Shown here: one piece after another, positions 53,978 through 63,900 of the stretch | Numbering within the stretch: the first letter of the stretch is position 1 | Layout of the letters: every line of letters begins with the position of its first letter | NCBI GenBank assembly: GCA_007121455.1 | Contig: SKKN01000005.1 | Span: 23,041-87,040, forward strand | Length of the DNA: 64,000 nt | Origin: Gemmatimonadota bacterium | GTDB lineage: Bacteria > Gemmatimonadota > Gemmatimonadetes > Longimicrobiales > Gaopeijiaceae | Direction of reading: 5' to 3' | The notes under the pieces: model-generated | Told to the model about the DNA's origin: nothing | Databases searched by the model: none | What the model saw: only the letters and a program-made list of their open reading frames with translations | Translations under genes and position numbers: made by a program

Positions 53978-55531
53978 ATGTGGCCGGAGCGGCACCTCCG
54001 CCGGCCTTTCCGGGGCCGCGCCCTCTTCGCCGGCATTCTCGCATTGGGCGTCGCCGGCGCGGGCATGAGCCCCCAGGCCGAGGCCCGGCCGCAGTCGGCC
54101 GACGAGGACCCGCACGCCGTCACCTCCCTGGCGGTGCTCCCGTTCGAGACGCTCGGGACCGAAACCGAGGAGTTCCTGGGCGGGGGGATGACGGAGGACC
54201 TCATCTCCTATCTTGCGCAGCTCGGGGAGCTCGATGTGACGGCAAGGGCATCGTCCATGGCGCTTCGTGACACCGACCTCGACCTCCGTCAGGTTGCGGA
54301 CACCCTCGGCGTCGAGCACCTCCTCGTCGGCAGCGTCGAGAGGAGCGGAAACCGGGTCCGGGTCGCGGCCCGGCTCGTCGACCCCGGAACGGAGACCGAG
54401 ATCTGGGCCGAGCAGTACGCTACGGAGCTCGCGGAGCTCTCCCGGGTGCAGGAGGCGATCGCACGGGACGTCTCCGAGCTCCTGCTGGGCTCCGCACAGA
54501 CCTTCCGCTCGCCGAGCGCCCGGTCGCGGAGCGATGTCCCCGAGGTCTTCGAGCTCTTCCTTCGCGGCCGACAGGCGCTCCAGAGCCGGGCGCAGGAGTC
54601 GCTCCGGGAAGGCATGGACGCCTTCGAGCGAGCGATCCGGATGGACCCCGAACATGCCCCGCCGCACGCCGGGCTCTCGATCGCACACAGCCTCTGGGTC
54701 ACGTACGGATATGTGGACGAGCTGGAGCCCTACGAGGCGTACGCGCAGGCGGTGAGGCTGGGGGACCGGGCAGTCGCCCTCGATCCGGAGCATGTCGCGG
54801 CGTATCCCGCCCGCGGGTACGTGACCACTCGGGCCTGGGCGCCGGCCGACGACGTCGAGGCGGACTTCCTGCGCGCGCTGGAGCTCGAACCGGGATCGGC
54901 GGACGCCCATGGATGGTTCGCCCACTTCCTCGCACGGGAGGAGGCGTTCGGCCGCTCCCTGGAGGCGGCGAGGCGGGCGATCGAACTGGACCCGCTCGCT
55001 GCCGGCCGAAGGGTGGGGTTCGCGGTGAATGCCCTCGCGGCGAGGGAGTACGAGGAGGCCCGTCGTGAGGCGAGCACGGCCCGCGCCCTGGCTCCGGCCC
55101 TGGGACTCCCCCGTGCACTCGAAGCGAGGGCTCTCCTCCTGCTGGGCCGCCCGGACGACTGCCTCGAGCTGGACCTCTCCCCCTTCCCGGCCATGGAGGC
55201 GATTTGCGTCCACGAGGCAGGAAGGGAGGCCGAGGCCCGAAACCGGATCGACGCCCTCGCGGCAGGCTTCCTCGAAGGAAGCGTTGGACAAAGCGCAGGT
55301 CTCGCCCGCGACCTCGCGACGTACCATGCATGGACGGGGCAATCCGAAGAAGCCCTCCGGTGGACGGAGCGCGCCTTCGCGCTCTCCCCGGATGGAGTGG
55401 ACTTCCGGCATGTCCAGTCCGGACTCTTCGACCGGGTCCTCTCCGAGCCCACGTTCGCGGCCGGCTGGGACCGTCTCAAGGAGGAGACGTGGAGCCGAGT
55501 GAGCCACGAAGCGCGCGACGGACGCCCGTAG
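53978..55531 (+). CDS. Secreted TolB-like/FlgO-type domain plus TPR protein
   Basis: The 517-residue protein has a signal peptide (about 1-37, ending AEARPQSA). A TolB-N-like domain (about 45-165) has SLAVLPFETLGTETEEFLGG, GVEHLLVGSVERSGNRVRVA and DPGTETEIWAEQY. About seven TPR helices run to the C-terminus (DAFERAIRMDPEHAPPHAGL, EADFLRALELEPGSADAHGW). This domain pair is common in Gemmatimonadota and Acidobacteriota, often fused to kinases or HTH domains; here it is free-standing and exported. Role unknown, perhaps envelope assembly. ATG at 53978 is chosen because the frame further upstream is antisense to the ATPase. Confidence 0.82.
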   Translation: MWPERHLRRPFRGRALFAGILALGVAGAGMSPQAEARPQSADEDPHAVTSLAVLPFETLGTETEEFLGGGMTEDLISYLAQLGELDVTARASSMALRDTDLDLRQVADTLGVEHLLVGSVERSGNRVRVAARLVDPGTETEIWAEQYATELAELSRVQEAIARDVSELLLGSAQTFRSPSARSRSDVPEVFELFLRGRQALQSRAQESLREGMDAFERAIRMDPEHAPPHAGLSIAHSLWVTYGYVDELEPYEAYAQAVRLGDRAVALDPEHVAAYPARGYVTTRAWAPADDVEADFLRALELEPGSADAHGWFAHFLAREEAFGRSLEAARRAIELDPLAAGRRVGFAVNALAAREYEEARREASTARALAPALGLPRALEARALLLLGRPDDCLELDLSPFPAMEAICVHEAGREAEARNRIDALAAGFLEGSVGQSAGLARDLATYHAWTGQSEEALRWTERAFALSPDGVDFRHVQSGLFDRVLSEPTFAAGWDRLKEETWSRVSHEARDGRP

Positions 55532-55543
55532 GGGTCGATCTCT

Positions 55544-55572
55544 TTGCGCGTCCGTGGGAACGGGTCTAATCT
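55544..55572 (+). promoter_or_regulatory. Probable sigma-70-type promoter for the DUF1028 gene
   Basis: TTGCGC (55544-55549), a 17-bp spacer and TAATCT (55567-55572) lie about 95 bp upstream of the ATG at 55666 and just past the preceding stop. The spacing is ideal; the -10 is close to TATAAT. Confidence 0.45.
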
Positions 55573-55665
55573 GACCTGTTCCCGCCACTTCGGTCCAAGG
55601 CGGGGCGGCACCCGTTTCGGATCTGCGGAAGGCCGCCGCGCAGCCACGCATCAAGGAGGTCTCCG

Positions 55666-56661
55666 ATGAAGAACCTGCTCCTCTGTGCCCTCGCCCTCCT
55701 GGTCCCGGTGGCCGGGACCGGGCAGGAGCATGATCCGGCTTCCGGTCCGGAATACGACCCGGACTACCTCAGCACCTATTCGATCATCGCCCTCGACCGC
55801 GAGACCGGAGAGTTGGGCATCGGCGTCCAGTCGAAGGCCTTCGCTGCGGGGAATCGCGCCCAGCACATCCGGGGCGGCGTCGCGGCGATCGCCCACCAGG
55901 CCGCGGCGAATCCGATGTACGGGCCGATCGGAGTGGAGCTCCTCCAGCGGGGGTTCAGCCCGGAGGAAGCCCTGGAGATGATGGTGGCGAGCGACGAGGA
56001 CCGGGACCGGCGCCAGGTGGCCATCATCGACATGGAAGGGCGGACCGCGGCATGGACCGGCTCCAGCACGAGCGCTTGGGCAGGGCACCGGTGCGGCGAC
56101 AGCTACTGCGCCCAGGGCAACATCCTGTCGGGCCCGGAGGTCGTCGACGCGATGGTCGAGTCGTTCGAGTCTTCGAGCGGACGCCTGGAGGAACGGCTCA
56201 TGGATGCCCTCGACGCCGCCGAGGCGGCCGGCGGAGATGCCCGTGGCAAACAGTCGGGCGGAATCTTCGTGTCGAAGGCCCGCGCGAGCGGCGGCTTCAG
56301 CGACATGGTCGTGGACATCCGTGTCGACGATCACAGGGAGCCTCTGGTGGAGCTCCGACGGATCCTGAACCTCCGCCGCTCGGGCCAACTCATCTCCGAG
56401 GCCAATCAGAGGCTGAGCAGCGGGGACCTGCCGGGAGCGGTGGAGCAGGCCGAGGCCGCTCGTGACCTCTCGCCCGAGAACGACCGGGCGTGGGTCGCCC
56501 TCGCTCGGATCTACCTGGAGGCGGACCGGCGCGGGGAGGCGCTCGCCGCGCTGCGCGAAGCGGTGGAGCTGGAGCCGCGGGTCGGGAATCAGCTACCCGA
56601 AAACCCGGCCTTCGAGGCGCTCCACGATGACCCCGAGTTCATCGATCTGACGGGCTCCTGA
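55666..56661 (+). CDS. Secreted DUF1028 (Ntn-hydrolase-like) protein with C-terminal TPR
   Basis: The 331-residue protein has a signal peptide (1-~19) and a DUF1028 core: YSIIALDRETGELGIGVQSK, GGVAAIAHQAAANPMYGPIG, CAQGNILSGPEVVDAM and KQSGGIFVSKARA. A short TPR tail follows (about 245-310, LPGAVEQAEAARDLSPEND). DUF1028 has an Ntn-hydrolase fold; an amidase role is suspected but unproven. The ATG has AAGGAGG upstream. Confidence 0.9.
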   Translation: MKNLLLCALALLVPVAGTGQEHDPASGPEYDPDYLSTYSIIALDRETGELGIGVQSKAFAAGNRAQHIRGGVAAIAHQAAANPMYGPIGVELLQRGFSPEEALEMMVASDEDRDRRQVAIIDMEGRTAAWTGSSTSAWAGHRCGDSYCAQGNILSGPEVVDAMVESFESSSGRLEERLMDALDAAEAAGGDARGKQSGGIFVSKARASGGFSDMVVDIRVDDHREPLVELRRILNLRRSGQLISEANQRLSSGDLPGAVEQAEAARDLSPENDRAWVALARIYLEADRRGEALAALREAVELEPRVGNQLPENPAFEALHDDPEFIDLTGS

Positions 56662-56684
56662 GGCAGCTTCAACGCGGGCGATCC

Positions 56685-57509
56685 TCACCGGAACGTCGCC
56701 CGGTCCAGGGTCGCCTCGAAGAAGCGGAACTCGTCCGGTTGTCCCAAGCGCCAGCCGGCTTCGAGCCGGGAGGGAATCGTGTACCCATCCACCGCGATCT
56801 CCCCGCTGAACTCCGCGACGAAGAGGTCGTAGCCCGGGCCCGCCTGATCGGACCAACGCATGCCGCTCACCCGTGTAGGTCGCCCTTCCGGGTCCACCTC
56901 CAGGGTGGCGACCACCCGTTCCTCACCCACCTTCATTCGGAAGCGGACCCGTTCATCATCCACTCCCTCCCATTCGGCGCCCCGCCCCGGAACGAGCGCA
57001 GAGGGAAGGACCACCGCCTCGAGTGCCAGCCGGCCCGCGGCCGAACGGGTCACATCGTCTCCAGATGAGCGCATGACGGGGATCAGCCCCCAGAGCTTCC
57101 ACCTCATTTCCCCTTCACCGTGGCCGAAGCGGTCGAAGCCTCGGATCTGCGCCAGACCGCGCGTAGCGCGCGCTCGCCATATGAAGCCGTCCGGAGGCGC
57201 CAGGATCTGGTGCGCCCGCATGGGAAGGGGTGGACGATCCGGAGAGAGGAGGAGCGTCCCGTGCATCTCGAGTTCGACGGACCGTGCGAGCGGGGTGCCT
57301 GGAGCGATCGAGCGCAGTAGAAAGCGGCGAGCAGGCGCCGGGAGGCCATTCACAGCCGCGGGATCGAATTGCTCACCTCCGTCACCGCGAGCCAACTCGG
57401 ACCAGAGGCCGCTGAGCTTCCGGCCGGACGGGGTGAGGGCGAGGAATGACATCGCCGGTGCAAGCTCCGGTGAGGGTTCCTGGAGAGGGGAAAAATACAT
57501 CCCCGTCAT
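56685..57509 (-). CDS. DUF6544-like protein
   Basis: The 274-residue protein matches the DUF6544 pattern: FDPAAVNGLPAPARRFLLRSI with PGTPLARSVELEMHGTLLLS, then DGFIWRARATRGLAQIRG and MRWKLWGLIPVMRSSGDDVT, and WRLGQPDEFRFFEATL at the end. The family is widespread and uncharacterised. The start could be 57509 or a Met at 57452. It is convergent with the DUF1028 gene. Confidence 0.78.
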   Translation of the reverse strand: MTGMYFSPLQEPSPELAPAMSFLALTPSGRKLSGLWSELARGDGGEQFDPAAVNGLPAPARRFLLRSIAPGTPLARSVELEMHGTLLLSPDRPPLPMRAHQILAPPDGFIWRARATRGLAQIRGFDRFGHGEGEMRWKLWGLIPVMRSSGDDVTRSAAGRLALEAVVLPSALVPGRGAEWEGVDDERVRFRMKVGEERVVATLEVDPEGRPTRVSGMRWSDQAGPGYDLFVAEFSGEIAVDGYTIPSRLEAGWRLGQPDEFRFFEATLDRATFR

Positions 57510-57644
57510 CCGTCATGCAGGACATGGAGGCGTGCCACCTTCGAATCCATCGCCTACGGGACGGAGGAACTCCTCCCTCCCCCCTTGGTACCTTCTGGTC
57601 AGGACGAGGTTGGATCCACTCCCATTCCGCGGACGGAGCGGTTG

Positions 57645-58082
57645 GTGAATCGTCTCCTCTCGAACTCGACTTCTCGCTTGGGACGTAGGCTCGGGGCAGC
57701 ATTGCTCCTGGTCGGCTTCCTGGCGCAGTCGGGTGAGGGAGTAGCGGCGGCCCTTTGCCATCCTGGCATGGAGGAGGCCCCCGGGGCCGCGCTGGAAGTC
57801 GGATCCGATTTGGATCTCGGATCGAGCCACTCTTACACCCCTGCGCCGGCCGAAGTCGACGGGCATGAGGCGAGGGCGGATCACACGCACGACCGCCCTC
57901 CTGAAGAGTGCCCCTTCGGATCGGCCTCCGCGCTCGTCTGCAACGGATCCGCCACTACGCCATCCGATGCTTCGATAGGAACTACAGTCCACGGCCCAGG
58001 AAAGGCCTTCGTCCTCGCCGAACCGGACGACTCCCTCAGCCTCTTGCTCTCCCTGAAGTTCTACCGCCCCCCCCGCAGCTGA
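57645..58082 (+). CDS. Small exported His/Cys-containing protein at the head of the efflux operon
   Basis: The 145-residue protein has a hydrophobic N-terminus (GAALLLVGFLAQSGEGVAA) acting as signal. The mature part has Cys/His clusters: LCHPGMEE and ARADHTHDRPPEECPFG, and an acidic region ending DSLSLLLSLKFYRPPRS. The placement before a metal efflux operon and the His/Cys content suggest metal binding; no family was recognised. GTG at 57645 is chosen for the GGAG site; a longer ORF start at 57585 is possible. Confidence 0.6.
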   Translation: MNRLLSNSTSRLGRRLGAALLLVGFLAQSGEGVAAALCHPGMEEAPGAALEVGSDLDLGSSHSYTPAPAEVDGHEARADHTHDRPPEECPFGSASALVCNGSATTPSDASIGTTVHGPGKAFVLAEPDDSLSLLLSLKFYRPPRS

Positions 58083-58250
58083 ACCCTCCGGCCGCATTCC
58101 GCGGCCACCTCCAGAAAAGCGAATCGATCCGATCTCTCCCTCCGTGTGGGGTGGAAAGGCGGGTCGAATCCCGTGCCGCGATCTCGACACCGAGGCCGTG
58201 GTGAGGATTCCTCCCCCTTCCCTTCCGCCGGGGTCACGACGGGAAGGCCC

Positions 58251-59633
58251 ATGACGAACACGTTCTCCAGGAAGATCCGTCTTCCGCTCACCTCGGCGAT
58301 GACTTTCGTCCTCTGCGGAGTGGCCCCACTCGAGGCCGGCTCCGAACCGTGGAGCCATCACCCTTCCGTCCAGGAAGCGGACCCTCTGGACGAGTTGATC
58401 GAGGAGGCGATTGCCCATAACCCCGAAATTCGGGCCGCTCAAAGCCGAGTGCGGGCTGCAGAAGCTGGCATACCCCAAGCCGGCGCCCTTCCCGACCCGA
58501 TGCTCTCCGTCGGACTGATGAACATGCCCGTCCCGGACTTCGACCTCTCCCGCGAGGGCATGACGATGCTCTCCTTCGAGGCCGGCCAGCGCATCCCCGC
58601 GCGGGGGCTTCGAAGGGCCAGGGAACGGATTGCAGGTGCGGAGTTGGGAGCGGCTCGTGCACGAGTGGAGGTCGTACGGTGGTCGGTCGTGACGCGCCTG
58701 CAGGAGGCGTACTTCGAGCTCTTGCTCGTCGTGCAGGCCGAGGAGGTGCATTACAGGACCCATGCCACCTTGGAGGCGTTCGCATCCTCCGCCGAGACGG
58801 CCTTCGTCCAGGGGCTCGCTCCTCAGCAGGACATTCTGAGAGCCCAGACCGAGTTGGCCGGAATCGAGGAGCACCTGGCGGAGCTCAGACAGCGCCGCAG
58901 CAGTGCACTGGCACAGGTGAACAGCCTCCTCGGCCGTCCCTCTCGATCTCCGATCGACCCCATCTTGCCCGAGCGAACGAGAGCGCTCCTCGGCGCGGAA
59001 CCCGGCCCGGGAATCCTCACGTCACGGCTCACCGACGCGGAGTTGGGCGGCGGCTTTCCCACGCTCGCGGAGTTGCAGGAGGAGGCGGGCCACCGTCGAC
59101 CCGAGCTGGAGTTGGCCCAACATCGAGCCGAGGCCGCCCGCCACGAATTGGAAGCGGCGCGGCGGGACCGTCGCCCGGGGGTGACCCTGATGGCAGGCTA
59201 CGGCGTCCGAAGCGGGCGGCAGGACATGCTCTCCGCAGGAATTTCGATCGACCTCCCCGTCTTCCGAGGGCGCAAGCAGGATCAAGCCGTGCTCCGGGCC
59301 CAGCACGCTCGGGACGCCGAGGACCTCGGAGCCGAAAGCGTACGACGGCAGGTTCGACAGGAGGTAGCCGAAGCACACGCCGATCTCGTTCGGGCACGGG
59401 AACAGGTGCTCCTCCTCGAGGAAGGCGTCCTCCCGCAGGCCCGTGCGACCGTCGAGAGCGCAGCCGCCGCATACCGCGCGGGAGAGATCGCCTTCGTGAG
59501 CCTGATGGAGGCGTATGCCGTGCTTTTCCGAAACGAGATCGAGCTGGCCCACCTCACGGCTGGATTGGGTCGTGAGATGGCGCGACTGGAACAGGCCGTC
59601 GGGGCCGACATCACCATGGAGAACAGCCGATGA
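58251..59633 (+). CDS. TolC/CusC-family outer-membrane efflux channel
   Basis: The 460-residue protein has a signal peptide and two OEP repeats with long helices. The first is LDELIEEAIAHNPEIRAAQSR followed by RVRAAEAGIPQAGALPDPML, and the second is LAELQEEAGHRRPELELAQHR. Other stretches are SVGLMNMPVP and GEIAFVSLMEAYAVLFRNE. It forms the outer-membrane pore of a tripartite pump with the CusB/CusA-like genes next to it. ATG at 58251 is chosen for the signal. The stop overlaps the adaptor start (ATGA). Confidence 0.9.
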   Translation: MTNTFSRKIRLPLTSAMTFVLCGVAPLEAGSEPWSHHPSVQEADPLDELIEEAIAHNPEIRAAQSRVRAAEAGIPQAGALPDPMLSVGLMNMPVPDFDLSREGMTMLSFEAGQRIPARGLRRARERIAGAELGAARARVEVVRWSVVTRLQEAYFELLLVVQAEEVHYRTHATLEAFASSAETAFVQGLAPQQDILRAQTELAGIEEHLAELRQRRSSALAQVNSLLGRPSRSPIDPILPERTRALLGAEPGPGILTSRLTDAELGGGFPTLAELQEEAGHRRPELELAQHRAEAARHELEAARRDRRPGVTLMAGYGVRSGRQDMLSAGISIDLPVFRGRKQDQAVLRAQHARDAEDLGAESVRRQVRQEVAEAHADLVRAREQVLLLEEGVLPQARATVESAAAAYRAGEIAFVSLMEAYAVLFRNEIELAHLTAGLGREMARLEQAVGADITMENSR

Positions 59634-60967
59634 AGACGCTTCGAACGATGTGCCGCGCGATCGGCGGATCTTGTGCGCTGCTCCTCCTGATCGGCTGCGC
59701 CGAGGACCATACCGGACACGACCCGAACGCGGCCCAGCACACGGGGTCGGACCATGCCGAGGCACCGGGGGAAGTGCAGCAGGAAATGGACGGCCACGAC
59801 CACGCGGACGGGGCGGTCCAAATCGCCGACGAAGTGGCTCGCCGCCTCGGCGTGACGTCGACGGAAGCCCGTCGGGAGGACTTGCACCGGGTCGTTCGAG
59901 GGACCGGCGAGTTCGTATGGGACGAAACCCGGCTCACCACGGTGACCCTTCGGTTCGGAGGATGGGCCGAGCGCCTCCATGTAGACTTCACCGGCCGCTT
60001 CGTGGAGGCCGGCGACCCGCTCATGGACGTCTACAGCCCGGAGCTCGTATCGGCTCAGGAGGACCTTCTCGCGGCGGCGCGCCTCGCGGGGGAGCTTACC
60101 GGAAGCCGGGTCCCCGGGAGCCCGGCCCGCGGCGAGGCGTTGGTGGCGGCCGCCCGCGAACGACTGCGCCTTTGGAATGTCTCCGAAGCTGACATTCGGG
60201 CCGTGGAGGAGACCGGGGCCGTCCAGACGAGCCTGACGCTGACCGCGCCGTCCACGGGTCACGTGCTGGAGAAGGACATTCAGGCCGGGGAACGGTTCGA
60301 GGCCGGCGCGCCCCTCTACCGGCTCGGCGACCTCACCCACCTCTGGCTCGATGTGGACGTCTATGAGAGGGACCTTCGATTCGTGCAGCCCGGTGCAGCG
60401 GTGCAGGTGGAGGTCGCCGCACACCCCGGCGAGCGGATCGAGGGACGCGTCAGTTACATCTACCCCGAGGTGACACGCGACCGGCGGACGGCCCGGGCCC
60501 GGGTCGAGGTTCCGAATCCGGAGAACCGGTTCAGTCCCGGCATGTACGGCACGATCCGAACGGAAGCCCGGGTCGCGACCGATGCGGTGACAGTGCCTCG
60601 GGCGGCCGTGATGTACACCGGAGAGCGCGCGGTCGTTTTCGTCTCGCACGGGGGAGGGAGCTACGAGCCCCGCGAGGTCGAAACCGGTGCAGAAGCCGAC
60701 GGCCGGATCGAGGTTCTCTCCGGCCTCGAGGCGGGAGAGCGGGTGGTGGCCCGGGCGGGGTTCATCCTGGATGCGGAGAGCCGGCTCATGGAGGCGATGA
60801 TGGGCCAACCCGGGATGCCGGGGATGGACATGGACATGGACCCTGACATGGACATGGACCCCGGAATGGACACGCCGGGGATGGAGATGGACATGGCCCC
60901 CGACCCGGAGGTCGACCCGGACGATCACTCTCACGCGCCGGAAGAGGCCGGGGGCCCCGATGCTTGA
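59630..60967 (+). CDS. cusB: CusB-like RND efflux adaptor lipoprotein with His-rich and Met-rich ends
   Basis: The 445-residue periplasmic adaptor has a lipobox LIGC ending at Cys23, then a His-rich stretch (about 24-62, with HTGHDP and MDGHDHADG). The membrane-fusion-protein barrel follows, with GTGEFVWDETRLTTVTLR, LTLTAPSTGHVLEKDIQAGE and TDAVTVPRAAVMYTGERAVVFV. The tail at residues 390-422 has 12 Met in 33 residues, followed by an acidic HSH end. Met/His ends in Cus adaptors bind Cu(I) or Ag(I), so a copper/silver role is favoured. It overlaps cusC and cusA. Confidence 0.92.
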   Translation: MKTLRTMCRAIGGSCALLLLIGCAEDHTGHDPNAAQHTGSDHAEAPGEVQQEMDGHDHADGAVQIADEVARRLGVTSTEARREDLHRVVRGTGEFVWDETRLTTVTLRFGGWAERLHVDFTGRFVEAGDPLMDVYSPELVSAQEDLLAAARLAGELTGSRVPGSPARGEALVAAARERLRLWNVSEADIRAVEETGAVQTSLTLTAPSTGHVLEKDIQAGERFEAGAPLYRLGDLTHLWLDVDVYERDLRFVQPGAAVQVEVAAHPGERIEGRVSYIYPEVTRDRRTARARVEVPNPENRFSPGMYGTIRTEARVATDAVTVPRAAVMYTGERAVVFVSHGGGSYEPREVETGAEADGRIEVLSGLEAGERVVARAGFILDAESRLMEAMMGQPGMPGMDMDMDPDMDMDPGMDTPGMEMDMAPDPEVDPDDHSHAPEEAGGPDA

Positions 60968-63900
60968 GCGGATCATCTCCGGCTCCGTGCGCAACCGTGG
61001 CCTCGTCCTCCTCCTCACGGCCTTCCTGATCGCCGGGGGAGTCTGGGCGCTTAGGACCACGCCCGTGGATGCGATTCCAGACCTGTCCGACGTCCAGGTC
61101 ATCGTCCAGACGGAGTGGGCCGAACAGGCTCCCCAGATCATGGAAGATCAGGTCACCTACCCCTTGACCACCACGCTGCTGGGGGTCCCGAGGGCGGCTA
61201 CCGTGCGAGGGATCTCCGCGTTCGGCATCTCCTACGTCTACGTCCTCTTCGAGGAGGGAACCGATCCGTACTGGGCTCGCTCGCGGGTCCTCGAACAACT
61301 CTCTCAGCTCGGCAACGAGCTTCCCGAGGGAGTCACCCCACGCCTGGGTCCGGACGCCACCGGGGTCGGCTGGGTCTATCAATACACGCTGGAGTCGGAC
61401 GATCACGATCTGGCCGAGCTTCGCAGCCTCCAGGACTTCTTCGTTCGGTATCAGCTGCAGAGCGTCGGCGGTGTGGCCGAGGTCGCCTCCGTAGGCGGCT
61501 ACGTCCAGCAGTATCAGGTCGACGTGGACCCGGTCCGTTTGAGCGGCCACGGCCTCTCCCTGGACCGGGTCACCGCGGCGATCCGCGACGCGAACGCGGA
61601 TATGGGCGCCCGGGTCATCGAGCAGGGGGGCCGTGAGTACATGGTCCGCGGCCTCGGATACCTGGAATCCGTGGAGGAAATCGAGGGAATCCCGCTCGCC
61701 GCGAGGAACGGGACGGCGATCCGCGTGGGGGACGTCGCCCGAGTTCAGCTCGGACCCGATATGCGCCGAGGTGTGGCGGACAAGAACGGCCGCGGGGACG
61801 TGGTGACCGGGATCGTGGTGATGCGCCACGGCGCCGATGCCTTGGATGTCATCGACGGGGTCAAGGACCGGATCGTGGAGATCGAGGCCGGGCTCCCCGC
61901 GGGCGTGGCCATCGTCCCTGCATACGACCGATCGGAGCTGATTCGGGAAGCGCAGCGGAATCTCACTCGAACCCTCCTCCAGGTGCTCTTCCTGACCGCG
62001 CTGATCGCTTCGCTCTTCCTCCTGCATCTCAGAAGTGCCCTCGTCGTCGTGGTGACGCTTCCGGTCGCAGTCCTCTCCGCCTTCCTCGTCATGCGCCTCC
62101 TCGGCATCCAGTCGAACCTGATGTCCCTGGCGGGGATCGCGATCGCGATCGGGGCCATGGTGGACGCGGCCGTGGTGCTGATCGACAACATGCACAAGCA
62201 CCTGGAACGGGAGGAGGGGCCGGTCTCGTCGGAGCGAAGATGGGAGATCGTAGCCTCTTCGGCCGCGGAGGTGGGCCCGGCGATCTTCTTCAGCCTCCTC
62301 GTCATCACGGTCAGCTTTCTTCCGGTCTTCGCTCTGGAGGCTCAGGAGGGTCGTCTCTTCCAACCACTGGCCTTCACCAAAACCTTCTCGATGGCGGCGG
62401 CGGCGCTTCTGGCGATCACCCTCATTCCGGTCACGCTGGGATACTTCGTCCGAGGCCGGGTGCGCTCGGAAGCGGAGAACCCGGTGAGCCGCACCCTCGT
62501 GCGCGGGTACCGGCCCGTCCTCGGGCTGGCCCTCCGCTTCCGTTGGACGACGCTCGGCTTGGTGGCTGTGATCTTGCTCCTCACACTCATCCCGCTCGGG
62601 CGCCTCGGCTCCGAGTTCATGCCGCCCGTCGAGGAGGGAACGATCCTCTTCATGCCGATGACGCTCCCCGGCGTTTCGATTCAGCAGGCCGCAGAGATCA
62701 TGATGTACCAGGATTCGATTCTCGCGGACTTTCCCGAGGTGGAGAGCGTGATCGGGAAGGCGGGCCGCGCAGACACCCCGACCGACCCGGCACCGCTCGA
62801 AATGTTCGAGACGCTCGTGAACCTGAAGCCTACGTCCGAATGGCGGCCAGGGCTCGACTACGACGCTCTGGTGGCGGAGATGGATGCCGCGGTCCGGATG
62901 CCGGGTGTGATGAACGTCTGGACGATGCCGATCCAGAACCGGATCGAAATGCTCGCGACCGGGATGCGCTCACCTGTCGGGGTCCAGATCTTCGGCGAGG
63001 ACCTCGACGAGATCGAGCGGCTGGGAGAGGAGATCGAGGGCCTCCTCTATCAGGTGGAGGGCACCCGCAGCGCGGTGGCGGAACGGGGAGCCAGCGGGAG
63101 CTACCTGGATGTGGTGGTCGACCGGCAGGAGGCATCCCGCTACGGACTCAACGTCCGCGACGTGCAGAACGTCATGATGACGGCAGTCGGGGGGGAAGTC
63201 GCGACCCGAACCGTGGAGGGTCGGGAGCGCTATGCGGTCCAGGTCCGGTATCCGCGGGAGCTTCGGCAGAGCGCCGAGCGGATCGGTGACGTGTGGGTCG
63301 CCACTCCGGACGGAGGCGAGGTCCCCCTCGGCCAGCTCGCCCGCATCGAGCCCGCTGTGGGACCGATGGTCGTGAATACGGAGAACGCGTTTCCGGTGAG
63401 CCGGGTCTTCATCGATGTCGAGGGCCGGGACCTCGGGGGATACGTCGCCGACGCCGACCGGCTGATCCGCGACCAGGTGGAGCTTCCGGCCGGGTACCGT
63501 CTCGAATGGGCCGGCCAGTTCGAGGCGATGGAGCGCGTCCGGGATCGGTTGACGCTCCTCGTGCCCCTCACGCTCGGTCTCATCTTCCTCCTCCTCTTCC
63601 TTCACTTTCGAAGCGGAGCGCGGGCAGTCCTGGTCATGCTCACGCTCCCCTTCGCACTGGTCGGCGGAGTGTGGCTCCTTTGGCTTCTCGACTTCAACAC
63701 GAGCGTAGCCGTCTGGGTCGGGTTCATCGCCCTCGCCGGGGTGGCCGCCGAGCTGGGGGTCGTAATGTTCCTCTATCTCGATCAGGCCTTTCAGCAACGG
63801 TGGGACGCGGCTGGGGGAGAAGGACTGGCGCCCGAGGAGATTCGCGAGGCGGCATTGGCCGGAGCCACCACTCGAGTCCGGCCCGTCCTCATGACCGTCG

